64,000 nucleotides of DNA from Mariluticola halotolerans. GTDB taxonomy: Bacteria > Pseudomonadota > Alphaproteobacteria > Rhizobiales > Devosiaceae. The notes beneath the pieces were generated by a model. That model saw only the letters and a program-made list of their open reading frames with translations, did no database searches and had not been told where the DNA came from. The DNA lies in NCBI RefSeq assembly GCF_021611515.1, contig NZ_CP090960.1, forward strand, positions 930,001-994,000, read 5' to 3'. This document shows positions 45,932-58,960 of this stretch, piece after piece; position 1 is the first letter of the stretch; every line of letters begins with the position of its first letter. The position numbers and the translations under genes were made by a program.

Positions 45932-46462
45932 TCAGGCGTCTGCTGCAACCTCACCGCGACGCGCCTGCAACTCGGAAACCTTGAGGCCACGACGGGCCGC
46001 AACCGAACGCGGGCTATCGACATTTTTCAAAGCGTCGAATGTAGCACGGATCATGTTATATGGGTTTGCAGTGCCCTGCGACTTGGCAACGATATCGTTG
46101 ATACCAAGTGTTTCGAACACAGCGCGCATTGGACCACCGGCAATGATGCCAGTGCCCGGAGGGGCAGCGCGCAGCACAACCTTGCCGGCGCCGTGGCGGC
46201 CTGCAACGTCATGGTGCAGCGTGCGGGCTTCGCGCAGCGGCACACGGATAAGCTGGCGCTTGGCCTGCTCGGTGGCCTTGCGGATCGCTTCAGGCACTTC
46301 GCGTGCCTTACCATGACCAAAGCCAACGCGGCCCTTCTGATCACCAATCACCACAAGCGCAGCAAAGCCGAAACGCTTACCACCCTTCACAACTTTCGCT
46401 ACGCGATTGATGTGGACCAGGCGATCTACAAATTCGCTGTCGCGCTCTTGAACGTCTCTCAT
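45932..46462 (-). CDS. rpsE: 30S ribosomal protein S5
   Basis: 176 residues: [21 protein letters not shown], the double-stranded RNA-binding-like core [21 protein letters not shown], and [20 protein letters not shown]. Helps decoding accuracy. 33 bases after rplR. Confidence 0.97.
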   Translation of the reverse strand: MRDVQERDSEFVDRLVHINRVAKVVKGGKRFGFAALVVIGDQKGRVGFGHGKAREVPEAIRKATEQAKRQLIRVPLREARTLHHDVAGRHGAGKVVLRAAPPGTGIIAGGPMRAVFETLGINDIVAKSQGTANPYNMIRATFDALKNVDSPRSVAARRGLKVSELQARRGEVAADA

Positions 46463-46495
46463 CGCTGTCTCAGTTCTTCTCTATTACGTTTCGGT

Positions 46496-46858
46496 TTAGA
46501 AGCTCAGCCCGCCTGCGCGAGCGGCATCTGCCAGAGCTTTCACCCGGCCGTGGAAAATATAACCACCGCGATCGAAGACGACTTCGGTCACCTTGGCTTT
46601 TTTGGCGCGATCAGCGATCAGCTTGCCGATTTCCTCAGCAGCTGCCTGGGTGGCGCCATTCTTGACTTTGCCCTTGATATCCTTGTCCAGGGTCGAAGCG
46701 GCAGCGAGCGTACGGCCCGAAGCATCGTCGATGATCTGCGCATAGATATTCTTTTCGGAACGGAACACGCTAAGACGTGCGCGGCCGTTGGCGTGCTTTT
46801 TAACAGCGCGGCGGACGCGGGCCTTGCGACGGTCCATTCCCTGCATACGGTTAGCCAT
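46496..46858 (-). CDS. rplR: 50S ribosomal protein L18
   Basis: 120 residues: [50 protein letters not shown]-type 5S rRNA-binding core, [13 protein letters not shown] end. Between rplF and rpsE. Confidence 0.97.
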   Translation of the reverse strand: MANRMQGMDRRKARVRRAVKKHANGRARLSVFRSEKNIYAQIIDDASGRTLAAASTLDKDIKGKVKNGATQAAAEEIGKLIADRAKKAKVTEVVFDRGGYIFHGRVKALADAARAGGLSF

Positions 46859-46870
46859 CTCAAACGGTCC

Positions 46871-47401
46871 TTACTTCTTCTTACCTTCTTTGCGGAAGAC
46901 ATGTTCTTCCGCATAACGCACGCCTTTGCCCTTATAGGGTTCGGGCGGCCGATATTCGCGAATGTTCGCTGCGACCTGGCCAACCACCTGCTTGTCGATG
47001 CCGGTGACGACGACTTCAGTCGGTGCCGGTGTTGCAAGCGAGATACCCTGAGGTGCTTCATAGACCACTTCGTGGCTGAACCCCAGCGAAAGCTTGAGAT
47101 CCTTGCCCTGCATGGCTGCACGGTAACCAACGCCCTGGATTGCCAGCTTGCGCTCGAAGCCGACGGTCACGCCAGTTACGATATTCTGCACCAGCGAGCG
47201 GAACGTACCCCAGGCGGCACGCGCCTGCTTGGATTCGTTGACCGGCTCGATAACGATGCCTTCTTCAGTCTGCTTGGCCGTCACCAGATCCATGAGAACG
47301 ACACTAAGTTCGCCCTTGGGACCTTTTGCGGTGACATTTTGCCCATCAATGGTGACTGTAGCACCATTCAAAGCGACCGGTTTTTTGCCAGTACGGGACA
47401 T
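46871..47401 (-). CDS. rplF: 50S ribosomal protein L6
   Basis: 176 residues: [29 protein letters not shown]-like motif, [21 protein letters not shown] and the C-terminal [13 protein letters not shown] signature. 43 bases after rpsH. Confidence 0.97.
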   Translation of the reverse strand: MSRTGKKPVALNGATVTIDGQNVTAKGPKGELSVVLMDLVTAKQTEEGIVIEPVNESKQARAAWGTFRSLVQNIVTGVTVGFERKLAIQGVGYRAAMQGKDLKLSLGFSHEVVYEAPQGISLATPAPTEVVVTGIDKQVVGQVAANIREYRPPEPYKGKGVRYAEEHVFRKEGKKK

Positions 47402-47444
47402 TTCTCAAACCTTCTCGGTTCAAATTCTTAACACTGCCGACGTC

Positions 47445-47843
47445 TTAGAAGACGCGGCACAAAACCTCACCGCCCACATTCTGCGAACGTGCTTCGTGGT
47501 CGGCCATCACACCCTTGGGGGTGGAAAGGATCGAAACACCAAGTCCGTTTGCAACAGACGGAATATTCTTTACCGAAGCATATACGCGGCGGCCAGGACG
47601 TGAAACACGCTGGATTTCGCGGATAACCGGGATATTGTCCGAATACTTCAGTTCGATGCTGTACTCAGCGGAGCCATTATCAAACTTGGTTTCGGAATAT
47701 CCGCGGATAAAACCCTCGGACTGCAGTACATCGAGCACGCGGCCCCGCAGTGTGGACGCCGGCGTCGCAACGACGGTCTTGTTGCGCATTTGCGCATTCC
47801 GGATGCGGGTCAGCATATCGCCGACGGGATCAGAAACAGCCAT
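47445..47843 (-). CDS. rpsH: 30S ribosomal protein S8
   Basis: 132 residues: [34 protein letters not shown] and [19 protein letters not shown]8 is the translational repressor of the spc operon in E. coli; I did not verify its mRNA site here. Confidence 0.97.
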   Translation of the reverse strand: MAVSDPVGDMLTRIRNAQMRNKTVVATPASTLRGRVLDVLQSEGFIRGYSETKFDNGSAEYSIELKYSDNIPVIREIQRVSRPGRRVYASVKNIPSVANGLGVSILSTPKGVMADHEARSQNVGGEVLCRVF

Positions 47844-47855
47844 TCTATCGTCTCC

Positions 47856-48161
47856 TTACCAGCTCGACTTAACCAGGCCGGGAATTTGTCCCATATTGCC
47901 CAGTTCACGAAGCGCAATACGGCTCATCTTGAGCTTGCGGTAGAAGCCACGCGGGCGGCCCGAAACCTCGCAACGATTGCGAATACGGGTTTTGGAAGAA
48001 TTGCGCGGCAGTTCCGCCAGCTTCATGCTCGCGTTGAACCGGTCCTCAAGGGAGAGTTCCTGGTTCTTGACCACGGCCTTCAGCGTTGCACGCTTCGCAG
48101 CGTAACGCTTGGTGAGCGCGCGGCGCTGCTTATTCTTCTCAATAGAGCTTGTCTTAGCCAT
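47856..48161 (-). CDS. rpsN: 30S ribosomal protein S14
   Basis: 101 residues, the zinc-free long form. [20 protein letters not shown] start, [20 protein letters not shown] and [14 protein letters not shown] end; only one Cys, so no zinc ribbon. Confidence 0.97.
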   Translation of the reverse strand: MAKTSSIEKNKQRRALTKRYAAKRATLKAVVKNQELSLEDRFNASMKLAELPRNSSKTRIRNRCEVSGRPRGFYRKLKMSRIALRELGNMGQIPGLVKSSW

Positions 48162-48191
48162 CTATCGATATCCTTGTCTCTTCCCTCGGCC

Positions 48192-48746
48192 CTATTGGGT
48201 AAAGGGGAAGTTGAAAGCCTTGAGAAGCGCACGCGCTTCATCATCTGTTTTGGCCGTGGTGCACACGATCACGTCCATACCCCAGATCTGATCGACCTGG
48301 TCGTAATTGATTTCCGGGAACACGATATGTTCCTTGATGCCCATGGCAAAGTTGCCACGACCGTCAAAGCTCTTCGGGTTCAGGCCACGGAAGTCGCGAA
48401 CACGCGGCAGCGCAATCGTGATCAACCGGTCCAGGAATTCGTACATCTGGGCCTTGCGCAGCGTCACCTTGACACCGAGCGGCATGCCCTCACGCACCTT
48501 GAAACCAGCAATGGAGGTTCGCGCATAGGTGATGACCGGTTTCTGCCCTGTGATCTTTTCCAGATCCCCTGCCGCCGATTTCACCTTCTTGCTGTCGCCA
48601 ACCGCTTCGCCAACGCCCATATTCAGGACGATCTTCTCGAGCTTAGGCACTTCCATCGGGTTCTTATACCCGAAATCCTTCAAAAGTGCGGCGCGAATTT
48701 CGCCATCATACTGCGTGCGCAGGCGCGGGACATATGTCTCAGCCAT
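48192..48746 (-). CDS. rplE: 50S ribosomal protein L5
   Basis: 184 residues: [55 protein letters not shown] and [18 protein letters not shown] at 48746 overlaps the rplX end by eight bases; a longer upstream frame is only rplX sequence in another phase. Confidence 0.97.
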   Translation of the reverse strand: MAETYVPRLRTQYDGEIRAALLKDFGYKNPMEVPKLEKIVLNMGVGEAVGDSKKVKSAAGDLEKITGQKPVITYARTSIAGFKVREGMPLGVKVTLRKAQMYEFLDRLITIALPRVRDFRGLNPKSFDGRGNFAMGIKEHIVFPEINYDQVDQIWGMDVIVCTTAKTDDEARALLKAFNFPFTQ

Positions 48747-49053
48747 CGATCTTTTCTCCGCTACGCTTGGCGACGCGAACCTTGGCGCCGTCCTTGATTT
48801 CAAAACCGACACGGGTCGGCTTGTTGTCCTTGGGATCGACAAGCGCAAGGTTCGACAAATGAATTGACGCTTCCTTGGTGTAGATGCCGGCTTCCTGGTC
48901 CGCAGTCTGCTTGGTGTGGCGGCGCACCTGATTGATGCCCTGCACAAAAGCGCGCGTCTTCTCGGGAAGCACCTGCAGAACTTCACCAGTTCTGCCTTTA
49001 TCCTTGCCGGTCAAAACGACGACCTTGTCGCCTTTTTTAATCTTGGCAGCCAT
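48739..49053 (-). CDS. rplX: 50S ribosomal protein L24
   Basis: 104 residues: [20 protein letters not shown] (KOW motif), [11 protein letters not shown], and [20 protein letters not shown]. One-base overlap with rplN and eight with rplE. Confidence 0.97.
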   Translation of the reverse strand: MAAKIKKGDKVVVLTGKDKGRTGEVLQVLPEKTRAFVQGINQVRRHTKQTADQEAGIYTKEASIHLSNLALVDPKDNKPTRVGFEIKDGAKVRVAKRSGEKIDG

Positions 49054-49421
49054 TACAGCACCTCCGGCGCAAGCGAGATAATCTTCATGTGGTTCTTGGC
49101 GCGCAATTCACGCGGAACCGGGCCAAAGATACGTGTACCGACCGGTTCCTTGTTATTGTTGATAAGAACCGCCGCGTTCCGGTCGAACCGGATCACAGTG
49201 CCATCAGCCCGGCGAATTTCGAATGCTGTGCGTACAACGACAGCCTTCATCACCTGACCTTTTTTGACGCGACCGCGCGGAATAGCATCTTTAACCGACA
49301 CAACAATAATGTCGCCTACAGACGCATATTTACGATGCGAACCGCCCAGCACCTTGATGCACATGACACGACGTGCGCCGGAATTGTCGGCGACATCGAG
49401 GTTTGTTTGCATCTGAATCAT
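49053..49421 (-). CDS. rplN: 50S ribosomal protein L14
   Basis: 122 residues: [42 protein letters not shown] and [20 protein letters not shown]. First gene of the spc operon, 71 bases after rpsQ. Confidence 0.98.
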   Translation of the reverse strand: MIQMQTNLDVADNSGARRVMCIKVLGGSHRKYASVGDIIVVSVKDAIPRGRVKKGQVMKAVVVRTAFEIRRADGTVIRFDRNAAVLINNNKEPVGTRIFGPVPRELRAKNHMKIISLAPEVL

Positions 49422-49492
49422 GACTGGATGCCTTTTTCCTTACCGGCGCACCTCATACAGGCAAACCGATTAACCTAATGTTTCTTTTTGGC

Positions 49493-49726
49493 TTACGCCG
49501 ACGGAACGACCGTCCAACGCTTGCTCTTCGAGATGGGAGCGCATTCCTCAATATTCACGATCTCCCCGACTTTGACCGCATTGGTCTCGTCATGGGCGTG
49601 ATATTTCTTGGAACGGCGCACCGTTTTCTTCAAAAGCGGGTGGGTGAAGCGGCGTTCGACGCGCACCACAACCGTCTTTTCATTCTTGTCGGAGACTACG
49701 GTCCCCTGCAAAATTCGCTTCGGCAT
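49493..49726 (-). CDS. rpsQ: 30S ribosomal protein S17
   Basis: 77 residues: [39 protein letters not shown] and [18 protein letters not shown]-fold 16S-binding protein at the end of the S10 operon. Confidence 0.97.
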   Translation of the reverse strand: MPKRILQGTVVSDKNEKTVVVRVERRFTHPLLKKTVRRSKKYHAHDETNAVKVGEIVNIEECAPISKSKRWTVVPSA

Positions 49727-49741
49727 GTCTCAACCCGTTCC

Positions 49742-49933
49742 TTAGGCTTTGCTCTTCTCGCTCAGCACCGTCTTGACCCGCGCGATATCGCGGCGGACTT
49801 CACGAACCCGCGAAGTCGACTCAAGCTGCTGGGTAGCCCGCTGAAAGCGCAGATTGAACTGCTCTTTCTTCAGACCGACGAGCTCATCTTTCAGTTCGTC
49901 GACCGTCTTGGCCCGTACGTCACTGACTTTCAT
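49742..49933 (-). CDS. rpmC: 50S ribosomal protein L29
   Basis: 63 residues: [31 protein letters not shown] and the [15 protein letters not shown] helix. Two consecutive ATGs exist; I use the second (49933), seven bases after GGGGC, and the first (49936) adds one Met. Confidence 0.95.
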   Translation of the reverse strand: MKVSDVRAKTVDELKDELVGLKKEQFNLRFQRATQQLESTSRVREVRRDIARVKTVLSEKSKA

Positions 49934-49944
49934 CATACTGCCCC

Positions 49945-50358
49945 TTAGTCGGCGATGCGGCTAACAAACCGCGTTTTGATCGGCAGCTTCATCGCACCAA
50001 GTCGAAGAGCTTCGCGAGCAACTTCCTCGCTTACACCGTCGATTTCGAACATCACACGGCCAGGATGTACCCGGGCTGCCCAATATTCCGGCGCGCCCTT
50101 ACCTTTACCCATGCGGACTTCGGTCGGCTTTTTGGAAACGGGCAGATCCGGGAAAATCCGAATCCACACGCGCCCGGCACGTTTCATCTGGCGGGTCATC
50201 GCGCGGCGAGCCGCTTCGATCTGACGAGCCGTGATACGCTCCGGTTCCAGAGCCTTGAGGCCGAACTGACCGAAGGTCAACTCATAACCACCCTTGGCAA
50301 CGCCATGAATGCGGCCTTTGTGTGCCTTGCGGAACTTTGTACGTTTTGGTTGTAGCAT
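49945..50358 (-). CDS. rplP: 50S ribosomal protein L16
   Basis: 137 residues: [65 protein letters not shown]-type core with AARVHPG. Lies near the peptidyl-transferase/5S region. Confidence 0.98.
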   Translation of the reverse strand: MLQPKRTKFRKAHKGRIHGVAKGGYELTFGQFGLKALEPERITARQIEAARRAMTRQMKRAGRVWIRIFPDLPVSKKPTEVRMGKGKGAPEYWAARVHPGRVMFEIDGVSEEVAREALRLGAMKLPIKTRFVSRIAD

Positions 50359-50372
50359 TAGTCCGGTTCCTC

Positions 50373-51086
50373 TTAGCTGGCAGCCGGCTCGCGACGGCGC
50401 TGCTGACCACCATCACCACTACCTTCGGTAGCGCGGCGCTCATGCGCCGTGGGGTCATGCTCCATCACTTCGCCCTTGAAGATCCAGACCTTGATACCAA
50501 TGATACCGTAGGTGGTGGACGCTTCTGCAAAGCCATAGTCAATATCGGCACGAAGCGTGTGCAGCGGCACCCGGCCTTCGCGATACCATTCGGTGCGCGC
50601 AATGTCAGCACCGCCGAGACGGCCGCCAACGTTGACGCGGATACCACCGGCACCCATGCGGATCGCTGTCTGCACCGCACGCTTCATGGCGCGACGGAAA
50701 GCAACACGGCGTTCCAGCTGCTGGGCAATGCCCTGGGCAACCAGGTTGGCATCAGTTTCAGGCTTGCGCACTTCAACGATGTTGATGTGCACTTCGCTGT
50801 CGGTGAACTGACGAACCTTGTTGCGGATCTTTTCGATATCCGCGCCCTTCTTGCCGATCACAATGCCCGGACGGGCGGTGTGGATCGACACGCGGCACTT
50901 GCGGTGCGGACGCTCGATAACGATCTTGGACACGGCGGCCTGCTTGAGCTCTTTCTTGAGCATCTTGCGGATCTTCAGATCTTCCTGAAGCAAATCCCCA
51001 TACTCACGCCCAGCCGCGAACCAACGCGAATCCCAGGTGCGGTTGATGCCAAGGCGCAAGCCAATCGGATTGATTTTTTGACCCAT
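50373..51086 (-). CDS. rpsC: 30S ribosomal protein S3
   Basis: 237 residues: [22 protein letters not shown] domain with [17 protein letters not shown], and [27 protein letters not shown]-type C-domain (Pfam S3_C). Ends with a basic tail. One-base overlap with rplV. Confidence 0.98.
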   Translation of the reverse strand: MGQKINPIGLRLGINRTWDSRWFAAGREYGDLLQEDLKIRKMLKKELKQAAVSKIVIERPHRKCRVSIHTARPGIVIGKKGADIEKIRNKVRQFTDSEVHINIVEVRKPETDANLVAQGIAQQLERRVAFRRAMKRAVQTAIRMGAGGIRVNVGGRLGGADIARTEWYREGRVPLHTLRADIDYGFAEASTTYGIIGIKVWIFKGEVMEHDPTAHERRATEGSGDGGQQRRREPAAS

Positions 51087-51466
51087 CAGACGGCCTCCTC
51101 AACTTCACGCACGACAATCGTCAGATGCGCAAATGGTTTCAACACCTGAGCCGAACGACCGCGGCCACGGGTATGAAAACGCTTCATGACCAGCGAGTTG
51201 CCGACATAAGCCTCTGCAACCACGAGCGCATCGGTGTCGAGATTGTGATTGTTCTCGGCATTGGCGATGGCGCTTTCAAGCGTCTTCTTTACCGAACCAG
51301 CGATCCGCTTAGGCGAAAAGGAAAGCTCAGCGAGAGCCTTCTCGACCTTCTTGCCACGGATTTGCGCGGCAACAAGATTGAGCTTCTGCGGGCTTGTGCG
51401 CAATGTGCGCAGAACCGCTTTGGCCTCGTTGTCCTTGAGGGCGCGTTGTGTCTTTTGCTTGCCCAT
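51086..51466 (-). CDS. rplV: 50S ribosomal protein L22
   Basis: 126 residues from the ATG at 51466 ([14 protein letters not shown]), which has AAGAGGAAA upstream. Core: [30 protein letters not shown] and [20 protein letters not shown], the exit-tunnel hairpin region. A longer frame upstream is only rpsS sequence. Confidence 0.97.
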   Translation of the reverse strand: MGKQKTQRALKDNEAKAVLRTLRTSPQKLNLVAAQIRGKKVEKALAELSFSPKRIAGSVKKTLESAIANAENNHNLDTDALVVAEAYVGNSLVMKRFHTRGRGRSAQVLKPFAHLTIVVREVEEAV

Positions 51467-51467
51467 C

Positions 51468-51746
51468 TTATTTCCTCTTGGCCTTCTTGTCGGCCGCGTG
51501 TCCGTAATAGGTCCGGCTCGGCGAGAACTCGCCAAACTTGTGACCGATCATGTCTTCGGACACATTCACCGGAATGTGCTTTTTCCCGTTGTAGACACCG
51601 AAGGTGAGACCAACGAACTGCGGCAGGATGGTGGAGCGACGGCTCCAGATCTTGATCACTTCGTTACGGCCGCCTTCGCGAACCTTATCGGCCTTCTTCA
51701 ACAGGTACCCGTCAACAAACGGGCCTTTCCAGACGGAACGGGACAT
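51468..51746 (-). CDS. rpsS: 30S ribosomal protein S19
   Basis: 92 residues: [38 protein letters not shown] and [20 protein letters not shown]. One base separates it from rplV. Confidence 0.98.
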   Translation of the reverse strand: MSRSVWKGPFVDGYLLKKADKVREGGRNEVIKIWSRRSTILPQFVGLTFGVYNGKKHIPVNVSEDMIGHKFGEFSPSRTYYGHAADKKAKRK

Positions 51747-51749
51747 GGC

Positions 51750-52589
51750 TTACCTGCCCTTCTTTTGGTGACGCGAGCGCACAATAAACTTGTCCGTCGC
51801 CTTGTTGCTGCGTGTTCTCTTGCCTTTGGTCGGCTTACCCCAAGGCGTCACAGGATGACGGCCACCGGAAGTACGCCCCTCACCACCACCATGCGGGTGA
51901 TCGATCGGGTTCATGGCAACACCACGGGTGACCGGCTTGCGGCCGAGCCAACGGCTGCGACCAGCCTTGCCGAGGTTGGTGTTGGAGTGGTCCGGATTGG
52001 ACACAGCACCAACAGTTGCCAGGCACGAACCATGCACAAGGCGCTGCTCGCCGGACTGAAGGCGGAGAATTGCCCAACCCCGGTCACGACCAACATACTG
52101 GGCGTAGGTGCCGGCGGACCGGGCAACCTGCGCACCCTTGCGCGGCTTCATCTCGATATTGTGCACGATGGTGCCAACCGGCATCCGCTCGAGCGGCATC
52201 GTGTTGCCTGGTTTCACGTCGACTGCGCTCTCCGAGGAGATCACCTTGTCGCCGGCACCCAGACGCTGCGGCGCCAGAATATAGGCCTGCTCGCCGTCGG
52301 TATAAGTGACCAGAGCAATGAACGCGGTCCGGTTGGGATCGTATTCAAGACGCTCGACCGTACCCTCGACATCAAACTTTGTGCGCTTGAAATCGATCGT
52401 GCGGTAGGTCCGCTTATGACCGCCGCCCCGATGGAACGAGGTGATGCGACCACGATTGTTACGGCCACCGGATTTGGTCAAACCCTCTGTCAATTTCTTG
52501 ACGGGCTTGCCGTTCCACAGCTCGCTGCGATCGATGCCGATCAGCGCGCGCCGTCCGGCGGAGGTTGGATTATATTGTTTCAAAGCCAT
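51750..52589 (-). CDS. rplB: 50S ribosomal protein L2
   Basis: 279 residues: [39 protein letters not shown], and the peptidyl-transferase-associated [19 protein letters not shown] with the conserved His. Confidence 0.98.
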   Translation of the reverse strand: MALKQYNPTSAGRRALIGIDRSELWNGKPVKKLTEGLTKSGGRNNRGRITSFHRGGGHKRTYRTIDFKRTKFDVEGTVERLEYDPNRTAFIALVTYTDGEQAYILAPQRLGAGDKVISSESAVDVKPGNTMPLERMPVGTIVHNIEMKPRKGAQVARSAGTYAQYVGRDRGWAILRLQSGEQRLVHGSCLATVGAVSNPDHSNTNLGKAGRSRWLGRKPVTRGVAMNPIDHPHGGGEGRTSGGRHPVTPWGKPTKGKRTRSNKATDKFIVRSRHQKKGR

Positions 52590-52611
52590 TTGTTTTTACC
52601 TTCCCTCTGCC

Positions 52612-52905
52612 TTACAGGCCCGTCGCGATATCGATGGCCTGACCGTCAACGAGGGTCACAACTGCTTTCTTCACGTCATTGCGCCGACCGATGATGCCAC
52701 GGAACCGCTTTGCCTTGCCCTTGCGGACCAGGGTGTTAACGGCCTTGACCTTCACTGAGAACAAGGCCTCAACAGCTGCCTTGATCTCCGGCTTGGACGC
52801 GTCGATTGCGACGTCGAAGACAACCTGGTTGTACTCGGAAGCCATTGTCGACTTCTCGGTGACTACCGGATTGCGGATAATGTCGTAATGCGAAACCTTG
52901 CTCAT
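52612..52905 (-). CDS. rplW: 50S ribosomal protein L23
   Basis: 97 residues: [40 protein letters not shown] and [20 protein letters not shown]. Docking site for trigger factor and SRP at the tunnel exit. Four-base overlap with rplD. Confidence 0.97.
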   Translation of the reverse strand: MSKVSHYDIIRNPVVTEKSTMASEYNQVVFDVAIDASKPEIKAAVEALFSVKVKAVNTLVRKGKAKRFRGIIGRRNDVKKAVVTLVDGQAIDIATGL

Positions 52906-53522
52906 GCGAACCGTGCCTCCAGCGCTTCGATTGCGGCCTTCGTCAGCACGAGTTTCCGACGGCGCAGAATGTCATAGACATTGATGCCCTGGATCGGAAG
53001 CACGTCGATCAGCGGAATGTTCCGCGCTGCGAGCGCAAAATTTGTATCAATCTCGGCACCGTCGATGATCAGCGCGTTGGACAGGTCCATATCGCCGAAC
53101 ACCTTGCGCAGACCCGCGGTCTTTGCATCTTTTACCGACGCCTTGTCGAGAATGACCAGTTCACCGGCCTTTGCCTTGGCTGAAAGCGCATGCTTCAGCG
53201 CCAGGGCGCGAACCTTTTTCGGCAACTCAATCGCATGACTGCGGGGCGTTGGACCGAATGCGCGGCCACCAGAACGGAACTGGCCAACCTTGCGGGAACC
53301 GTGACGTGCGCCGCCCGAACCCTTCTGACGTACGAATTTCTTCGTGGTGCCAGTGATTTCGCTGCGGTTCTTGACGTCATGGGTACCGGCCTGACGCTTC
53401 AGGAGCTGATAGCGCACCATGCGCTGCAGCAAATCCTGACGCGGCTCAAGACCAAATACGTCATCAGCCAAGGTCACCTTGCCCGAAGCTTTGCCTTCGA
53501 GGGTCGTAACATTGAGTTCCAT
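52902..53522 (-). CDS. rplD: 50S ribosomal protein L4
   Basis: 206 residues: [38 protein letters not shown] (tunnel loop) and [20 protein letters not shown]. In E. coli L4 represses the S10 operon; no leader structure was tested here. Confidence 0.97.
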   Translation of the reverse strand: MELNVTTLEGKASGKVTLADDVFGLEPRQDLLQRMVRYQLLKRQAGTHDVKNRSEITGTTKKFVRQKGSGGARHGSRKVGQFRSGGRAFGPTPRSHAIELPKKVRALALKHALSAKAKAGELVILDKASVKDAKTAGLRKVFGDMDLSNALIIDGAEIDTNFALAARNIPLIDVLPIQGINVYDILRRRKLVLTKAAIEALEARFA

Positions 53523-54268
53523 TATTCGTTACCCCCTTCAGCGGGCGCGTCTACAGCCGGGGCTGCTTCAGCTTTCGCAGCAGCGCCACCCTCGGGAGCC
53601 TTGAATGATCCGGGGAAAGATGCGCCAGCAGGTGCGTCCTTCTTGACGGCATCACGAACCATGATCCATCCGCCCTTGGCGCCAGGCACAGAGCCCATCA
53701 CCATGATCAAGCCACGCTCCACATCGGTCTTGACGACCTTGAGGTTCTGCGTTGTCACACGGGCATCACCCATGTGGCCGGCCATTTTCTTGCCCTTGAA
53801 CACCTTGCCGGGGTCCTGGCTGTTACCAGTCGAACCATGCGAACGGTGAGACACCGACACACCGTGCGATGCACGCAGACCGCCAAAGTTGTGCCGTTTC
53901 ATGGCACCGGCAAAACCCTTACCAATCGAGGTGCCAGTAACATCGACCAGCTGGCCCACTTCAAAGTGGTCCGCCTGCATCGAAGCACCAACCTCAATCA
54001 GGTTCTCAGCGCTGACGCGGAATTCCGCGATGTGGCGCTTGGGCTCCACCTTGGCAACCGCGAACTGACCGCGTTGTGCCTTGGGCGTGTTTTTCGCTTT
54101 GGCCAGACCAGCGCCGAGTTGCAGCGCGGTGTAGCCATTTTTATCTTCCGTCCGCTGGCCTACCACCTGGCAGTTCTGCAGACCCAACACCGTGACAGGT
54201 ACGTGTGTACCGTCTTCGGCGAATATGCGGGTCATGCCCAGCTTCTGTGCGATCACTCCAGAACGCAT
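53522..54268 (-). CDS. rplC: 50S ribosomal protein L3
   Basis: 248 residues: [20 protein letters not shown], the central [19 protein letters not shown] with the conserved Gln-region [20 protein letters not shown]-type loop, and an Ala/Glu-rich tail of about 30 residues beyond the usual core. Overlaps rplD by one base. Confidence 0.97.
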   Translation of the reverse strand: MRSGVIAQKLGMTRIFAEDGTHVPVTVLGLQNCQVVGQRTEDKNGYTALQLGAGLAKAKNTPKAQRGQFAVAKVEPKRHIAEFRVSAENLIEVGASMQADHFEVGQLVDVTGTSIGKGFAGAMKRHNFGGLRASHGVSVSHRSHGSTGNSQDPGKVFKGKKMAGHMGDARVTTQNLKVVKTDVERGLIMVMGSVPGAKGGWIMVRDAVKKDAPAGASFPGSFKAPEGGAAAKAEAAPAVDAPAEGGNE

Positions 54269-54369
54269 CGGTTCAAACCTTTGTTCTTCTTCGGATCAGT
54301 AAGCGTTCAAATTCCGAACGCCCCTTCAATCCCGCTTTCAACTTAACGCTTCGCTATAAAAACGAGGCC

Positions 54370-54681
54370 TTACAGCTTGATCTCGACATCTACGCCGGCG
54401 GCGAGATCGAGCTTCATCAGGGCGTCAACTGTCTGAGGTGTGGGGTCCACAATGTCCAAAAGGCGCTTGTGGGTCCGGATCTCAAACTGCTCGCGGCTCT
54501 TTTTATCAACGTGCGGCGAGCGGTTGACGGTGTATTTGTCAATTCGCGTCGGCAGCGGGATCGGCCCACGAACCTGAGCACCTGTACGCTTCGCCGTATT
54601 GACGATTTCGCGCGTCGAGGTGTCGAGGACACGATGGTCGAACGCCTTAAGCCGTATGCGAATGTTCTGACCGTTCATCAT
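54370..54681 (-). CDS. rpsJ: 30S ribosomal protein S10
   Basis: 103 residues: [40 protein letters not shown] and [20 protein letters not shown]. Starts the S10 operon, 61 bases after tuf; a 101-base gap separates it from rplC. Confidence 0.98.
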   Translation of the reverse strand: MMNGQNIRIRLKAFDHRVLDTSTREIVNTAKRTGAQVRGPIPLPTRIDKYTVNRSPHVDKKSREQFEIRTHKRLLDIVDPTPQTVDALMKLDLAAGVDVEIKL

Positions 54682-54742
54682 AATCTTCCTGGCTTAGAGT
54701 GGTTGGTGGCGTATCGGGATACGCCACCCCACAAAATCCTGT

Positions 54743-55933
54743 TTACTCGACGATTTTGGCGACGACGCCTGAACCGACGGTGCGGCCACCTTCACGGATA
54801 GCGAAGCGGAGCTTCTCTTCCATGGCGATCGGCACGATCAGGGCAACGTTGATTTCAACATTGTCGCCCGGCATGACCATCTCAACACCTTCCTTCAGTG
54901 TCACAATCCCCGTCACGTCGGTCGTGCGGAAATAGAACTGAGGACGGTAGTTGGTGAAGAACGGCGTATGACGGCCACCCTCGTCCTTGGTCAGAATGTA
55001 GGCTTCAGCCACAAACTTTGTGTGCGGGGTCACTGAACCCGGCTTGCAAAGAACCTGGCCACGCTCAACCTGCTCGCGGTCAATACCACGGATCAAAGCA
55101 CCGATATTGTCACCAGCTTCACCGCTATCGAGCAGCTTGCGGAACATTTCAACGCCGGTAACCGTCGTCTTCTGAGTGTCCTTGATGCCGACGATTTCAA
55201 CTTCTTCGCCAACCTTGACAATGCCGCGCTCAACACGACCGGTCACAACCGTACCACGACCCGAGATCGAGAAAACGTCTTCGATCGGCATCAGGAACGG
55301 CTGGTCAACCGGACGGGCCGGCTGCGGAATGTATTCGTCAACAGCTTCCATCAGCTTCAAAACAGCGTCATGGCCGATCTCAGGGGTCTTGTCTTCCAAA
55401 GCAGCAAGAGCCGAACCACGGATGATCGGAATGTCGTCGCCCGGGAAATCATACGAGGACAACAGTTCACGCACTTCAAGCTCAACAAGCTCAAGCAGTT
55501 CGTCATCGTCAACCTGGTCAACCTTGTTCAGGAAGACAACAAGTGCCGGCACACCAACCTGACGGGCAAGCAGAATGTGCTCGCGGGTCTGGGGCATCGG
55601 GCCGTCAGCTGCAGACACAACCAGAATGGCACCATCCATCTGGGCCGCACCCGTGATCATGTTCTTCACATAATCGGCGTGGCCTGGGCAATCAACGTGC
55701 GCGTAGTGACGGTTCGCCGTCTCATACTCAACGTGCGATGTCGAAATCGTGATGCCGCGGGCTTTCTCTTCAGGCGCTGCGTCAATCGCATCATACGCCT
55801 TGAACGTCGCCCCGCCCGTCTCTGCCAATATCTTCGTAATCGCCGCTGTCAACGAGGTCTTGCCATGGTCAACGTGACCAATCGTGCCAATGTTGCAGTG
55901 CGGCTTACTCCGCGAAAACTTTTCCTTCGCCAT
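54743..55933 (-). CDS. tuf: Elongation factor Tu
   Basis: 396-residue GTPase delivering aminoacyl-tRNA. G1 GHVDHGKT, G2 region ARGITI, G3 DCPGHAD, G4 NKVD, then domains 2 and 3 with the C-terminal [13 protein letters not shown]. Follows fusA in the str operon by 60 bases. Only one tuf copy lies in the window. Confidence 0.98.
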   Translation of the reverse strand: MAKEKFSRSKPHCNIGTIGHVDHGKTSLTAAITKILAETGGATFKAYDAIDAAPEEKARGITISTSHVEYETANRHYAHVDCPGHADYVKNMITGAAQMDGAILVVSAADGPMPQTREHILLARQVGVPALVVFLNKVDQVDDDELLELVELEVRELLSSYDFPGDDIPIIRGSALAALEDKTPEIGHDAVLKLMEAVDEYIPQPARPVDQPFLMPIEDVFSISGRGTVVTGRVERGIVKVGEEVEIVGIKDTQKTTVTGVEMFRKLLDSGEAGDNIGALIRGIDREQVERGQVLCKPGSVTPHTKFVAEAYILTKDEGGRHTPFFTNYRPQFYFRTTDVTGIVTLKEGVEMVMPGDNVEINVALIVPIAMEEKLRFAIREGGRTVGSGVVAKIVE

Positions 55934-55993
55934 TTGCTCTCTCCGTTACATCAGCTCAAGGGCTGGCGTTGAATTTCAATCTATTCCAAAAAA

Positions 55994-58084
55994 CTAGGCG
56001 TATTTTGCCTGGACTTCGTCGGCCACGGCCTGCGGGACCTGCTCATAGTGATCAAACACCATGGAGTACTGTGCACGACCCTGGCTCATGGAGCGCAGCG
56101 AGTTCACGTAACCAAACATGTTTGCCAACGGCACGAATGCATTGACCACCTGGACGATACCACGGCTTTCTGTGCCCTGGATCTGACCACGACGTGAGTT
56201 CAGATCGCCGATAACGTCGCCCATATATTCTTCAGGGGTAGTTACTTCGACCTTCATCACCGGCTCGAGAATCTTCGGGCCAGCCTTGCCAATGGCTTCA
56301 CGGAAGCCAGCACGACCGGCGATCTCGAACGCGAGAACCGAGGAGTCAACGTCATGGTAGGCACCGTCAGTCAGGGTAACCTTCACATCCACGATCGGGA
56401 AGCCGATCAGAATGCCTGCACCCATAACGCTGCGCACACCTTTTTCGACGCCGGGGATATATTCCTTCGGCACGTTGCCGCCAACAATCTTGGATTCGAA
56501 GGCGAAACCGGCACCAACTTCATTCGGCTCGATGGTCATCTTGACGCGCGCGAACTGGCCTGAACCACCCGACTGCTTCTTGTGGGTATAATCCACATCA
56601 GCAACCTTGGTGATGGTCTCACGGTAAGCCACCTGGGGCTGACCGATATTGGCTTCAACCTTGAATTCGCGCTTCATGCGGTCGATCAGAATGTCGAGAT
56701 GCAGTTCGCCCATACCAGCGATAATGGTCTGGCCGCTCTCTTCATCAGACTTCACGCGGAAGCTGGGATCTTCAGCAGCCAGGCGATTGAGCGCGATGCC
56801 CATCTTTTCCTGATCGGCCTTGGATTTAGGCTCAACAGCGATTTCGATAACCGGCTCAGGGAATTCCATACGCTCAAGAATAACCTGGGAATTGGTTGCT
56901 GAAAGCGTGTCACCGGTCGTTGTGTCCTTAAGACCAACGATCGCCACGATGTCGCCTGCGAAAGCTTCTTCGATCTGCTCACGGCTGTTGGAATGCATCT
57001 GGAACATACGGCCAACGCGTTCACGCTTGCCTTTCACAGTGTTTTCCAAAGTCGCGCCAGCTTCGAGGTGACCCGAATAGATGCGGCAGAAAGTCAGCGA
57101 ACCCATGTGCGGGTCGTTGGCAATCTTGAAGGCCAGCATCGAGACAGGCTCGCTGTCGTCTGCGTGACGTTCGATTGGCTCTTCAGTCTTTGCATCGATG
57201 CCCTGGATAGCCGGCACGTCGATCGGCGACGGCAGGAAATCAACAACGGCGTCAAGCAAAGGCTGAACGCCCTTGTTCTTGAAGGCGGAACCGCAATAAA
57301 CCGGGAAGAAGGCAACATCGCAGGTGCCCTTGCGGACCAGACGACGCAGTGTCGGCACATCAGGCATTTCGCCTTCAAGGTATGCCATCATTGCTTCTTC
57401 GTCGATCTCGACAGCCGCTTCGATCAGCTTCTCGCGATATTCTTCAGCCTTGGCTTTCAGATCCTCGGGAATCTCAACGATATCCCAGGCAGCGCCCAGA
57501 TCTTCGGTGTGCCAGATGCGTGCATTCATCTCGATGAGATCAACAACACCAGCAAATTCGTTCTCAGCACCGATTGGCAGCTGCATAACGACAGGTGTCG
57601 CACCCAGACGGGTCTTGATCATGTCGACACAGCGGTAAAAGTCAGCGCCGATCTTGTCCATCTTGTTGACAAAGATCATACGCGGGACTTCGTACTTGTC
57701 GGCCTGACGCCAGACAGTCTCGGTCTGCGGCTCAACGCCGGCGTTGGCGTCGAGAAGCGCAACAGCGCCATCGAGAACACGCAGCGAACGCTCTACTTCA
57801 ATGGTGAAGTCAACGTGGCCCGGGGTGTCGATGATGTTGAAGCGGTGCATCTTGCCATCACGATCTTTCCAGAACGTGGTGGTCGCAGCGGAAGTAATGG
57901 TAATACCCCGCTCCTGCTCCTGCTCCATCCAGTCCATGGTGGCAGCGCCATCATGAACTTCACCAATCTTGTGGCTCTTACCGGTATAGAAAAGAACACG
58001 CTCTGTTGTCGTGGTCTTGCCAGCATCGATGTGCGCCATGATGCCGAAATTGCGGTAATCTTCGATTTTGTATTCGCGGGCCAT
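55994..58084 (-). CDS. fusA: Elongation factor G
   Basis: 696 residues from the ATG at 58084 ([20 protein letters not shown]), which has GGAGAG seven bases upstream. GTPase motifs [28 protein letters not shown] and NKMDK; five-domain layout ending [14 protein letters not shown]. Drives translocation. Between rpsG and tuf. Confidence 0.98.
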   Translation of the reverse strand: MAREYKIEDYRNFGIMAHIDAGKTTTTERVLFYTGKSHKIGEVHDGAATMDWMEQEQERGITITSAATTTFWKDRDGKMHRFNIIDTPGHVDFTIEVERSLRVLDGAVALLDANAGVEPQTETVWRQADKYEVPRMIFVNKMDKIGADFYRCVDMIKTRLGATPVVMQLPIGAENEFAGVVDLIEMNARIWHTEDLGAAWDIVEIPEDLKAKAEEYREKLIEAAVEIDEEAMMAYLEGEMPDVPTLRRLVRKGTCDVAFFPVYCGSAFKNKGVQPLLDAVVDFLPSPIDVPAIQGIDAKTEEPIERHADDSEPVSMLAFKIANDPHMGSLTFCRIYSGHLEAGATLENTVKGKRERVGRMFQMHSNSREQIEEAFAGDIVAIVGLKDTTTGDTLSATNSQVILERMEFPEPVIEIAVEPKSKADQEKMGIALNRLAAEDPSFRVKSDEESGQTIIAGMGELHLDILIDRMKREFKVEANIGQPQVAYRETITKVADVDYTHKKQSGGSGQFARVKMTIEPNEVGAGFAFESKIVGGNVPKEYIPGVEKGVRSVMGAGILIGFPIVDVKVTLTDGAYHDVDSSVLAFEIAGRAGFREAIGKAGPKILEPVMKVEVTTPEEYMGDVIGDLNSRRGQIQGTESRGIVQVVNAFVPLANMFGYVNSLRSMSQGRAQYSMVFDHYEQVPQAVADEVQAKYA

Positions 58085-58103
58085 AATGGTCTCTCCGAAG
58101 CCT

Positions 58104-58577
<474 letters not shown>

Positions 58578-58588
58578 TCATGCTCTCC

Positions 58589-58960
58589 TTATTTCGGCCG
58601 CTTAGCGCCGTATTTCGAACGACGCTGCTTACGATCTTTAACACTCTGCGTGTCGAGTACGCCGCGCAGGATGTGGTAACGCACACCGGGAAGATCACGC
58701 ACACGACCGCCGCGGATAAGCACAACAGAGTGCTCCTGCAGGTTGTGGCCTTCGCCCCCGATATAGGAAATGACTTCGCGATTGTTGGTCAGGCGTACCT
58801 TGGCAACTTTACGCAAAGCGGAGTTCGGCTTCTTCGGCGTGGTCGTATAAACGCGCGTACAAACGCCGCGCTTTTGCGGGTTTGCTTCCATCGCCGGAAC
58901 TTTGTTCCGCTTCGGCTTTGACTGCCGGGGCTTCCGGATCAGCTGATTAATGGTCGGCAT
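58589..58960 (-). CDS. rpsL: 30S ribosomal protein S12
   Basis: 123 residues from ATG 58960 ([13 protein letters not shown]). [20 protein letters not shown] contains the streptomycin-site Lys, and [18 protein letters not shown] carries the Asp that RimO modifies (rimO is at 28919-30253). First gene of the str operon. A longer frame upstream is not conserved. Confidence 0.98.
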   Translation of the reverse strand: MPTINQLIRKPRQSKPKRNKVPAMEANPQKRGVCTRVYTTTPKKPNSALRKVAKVRLTNNREVISYIGGEGHNLQEHSVVLIRGGRVRDLPGVRYHILRGVLDTQSVKDRKQRRSKYGAKRPK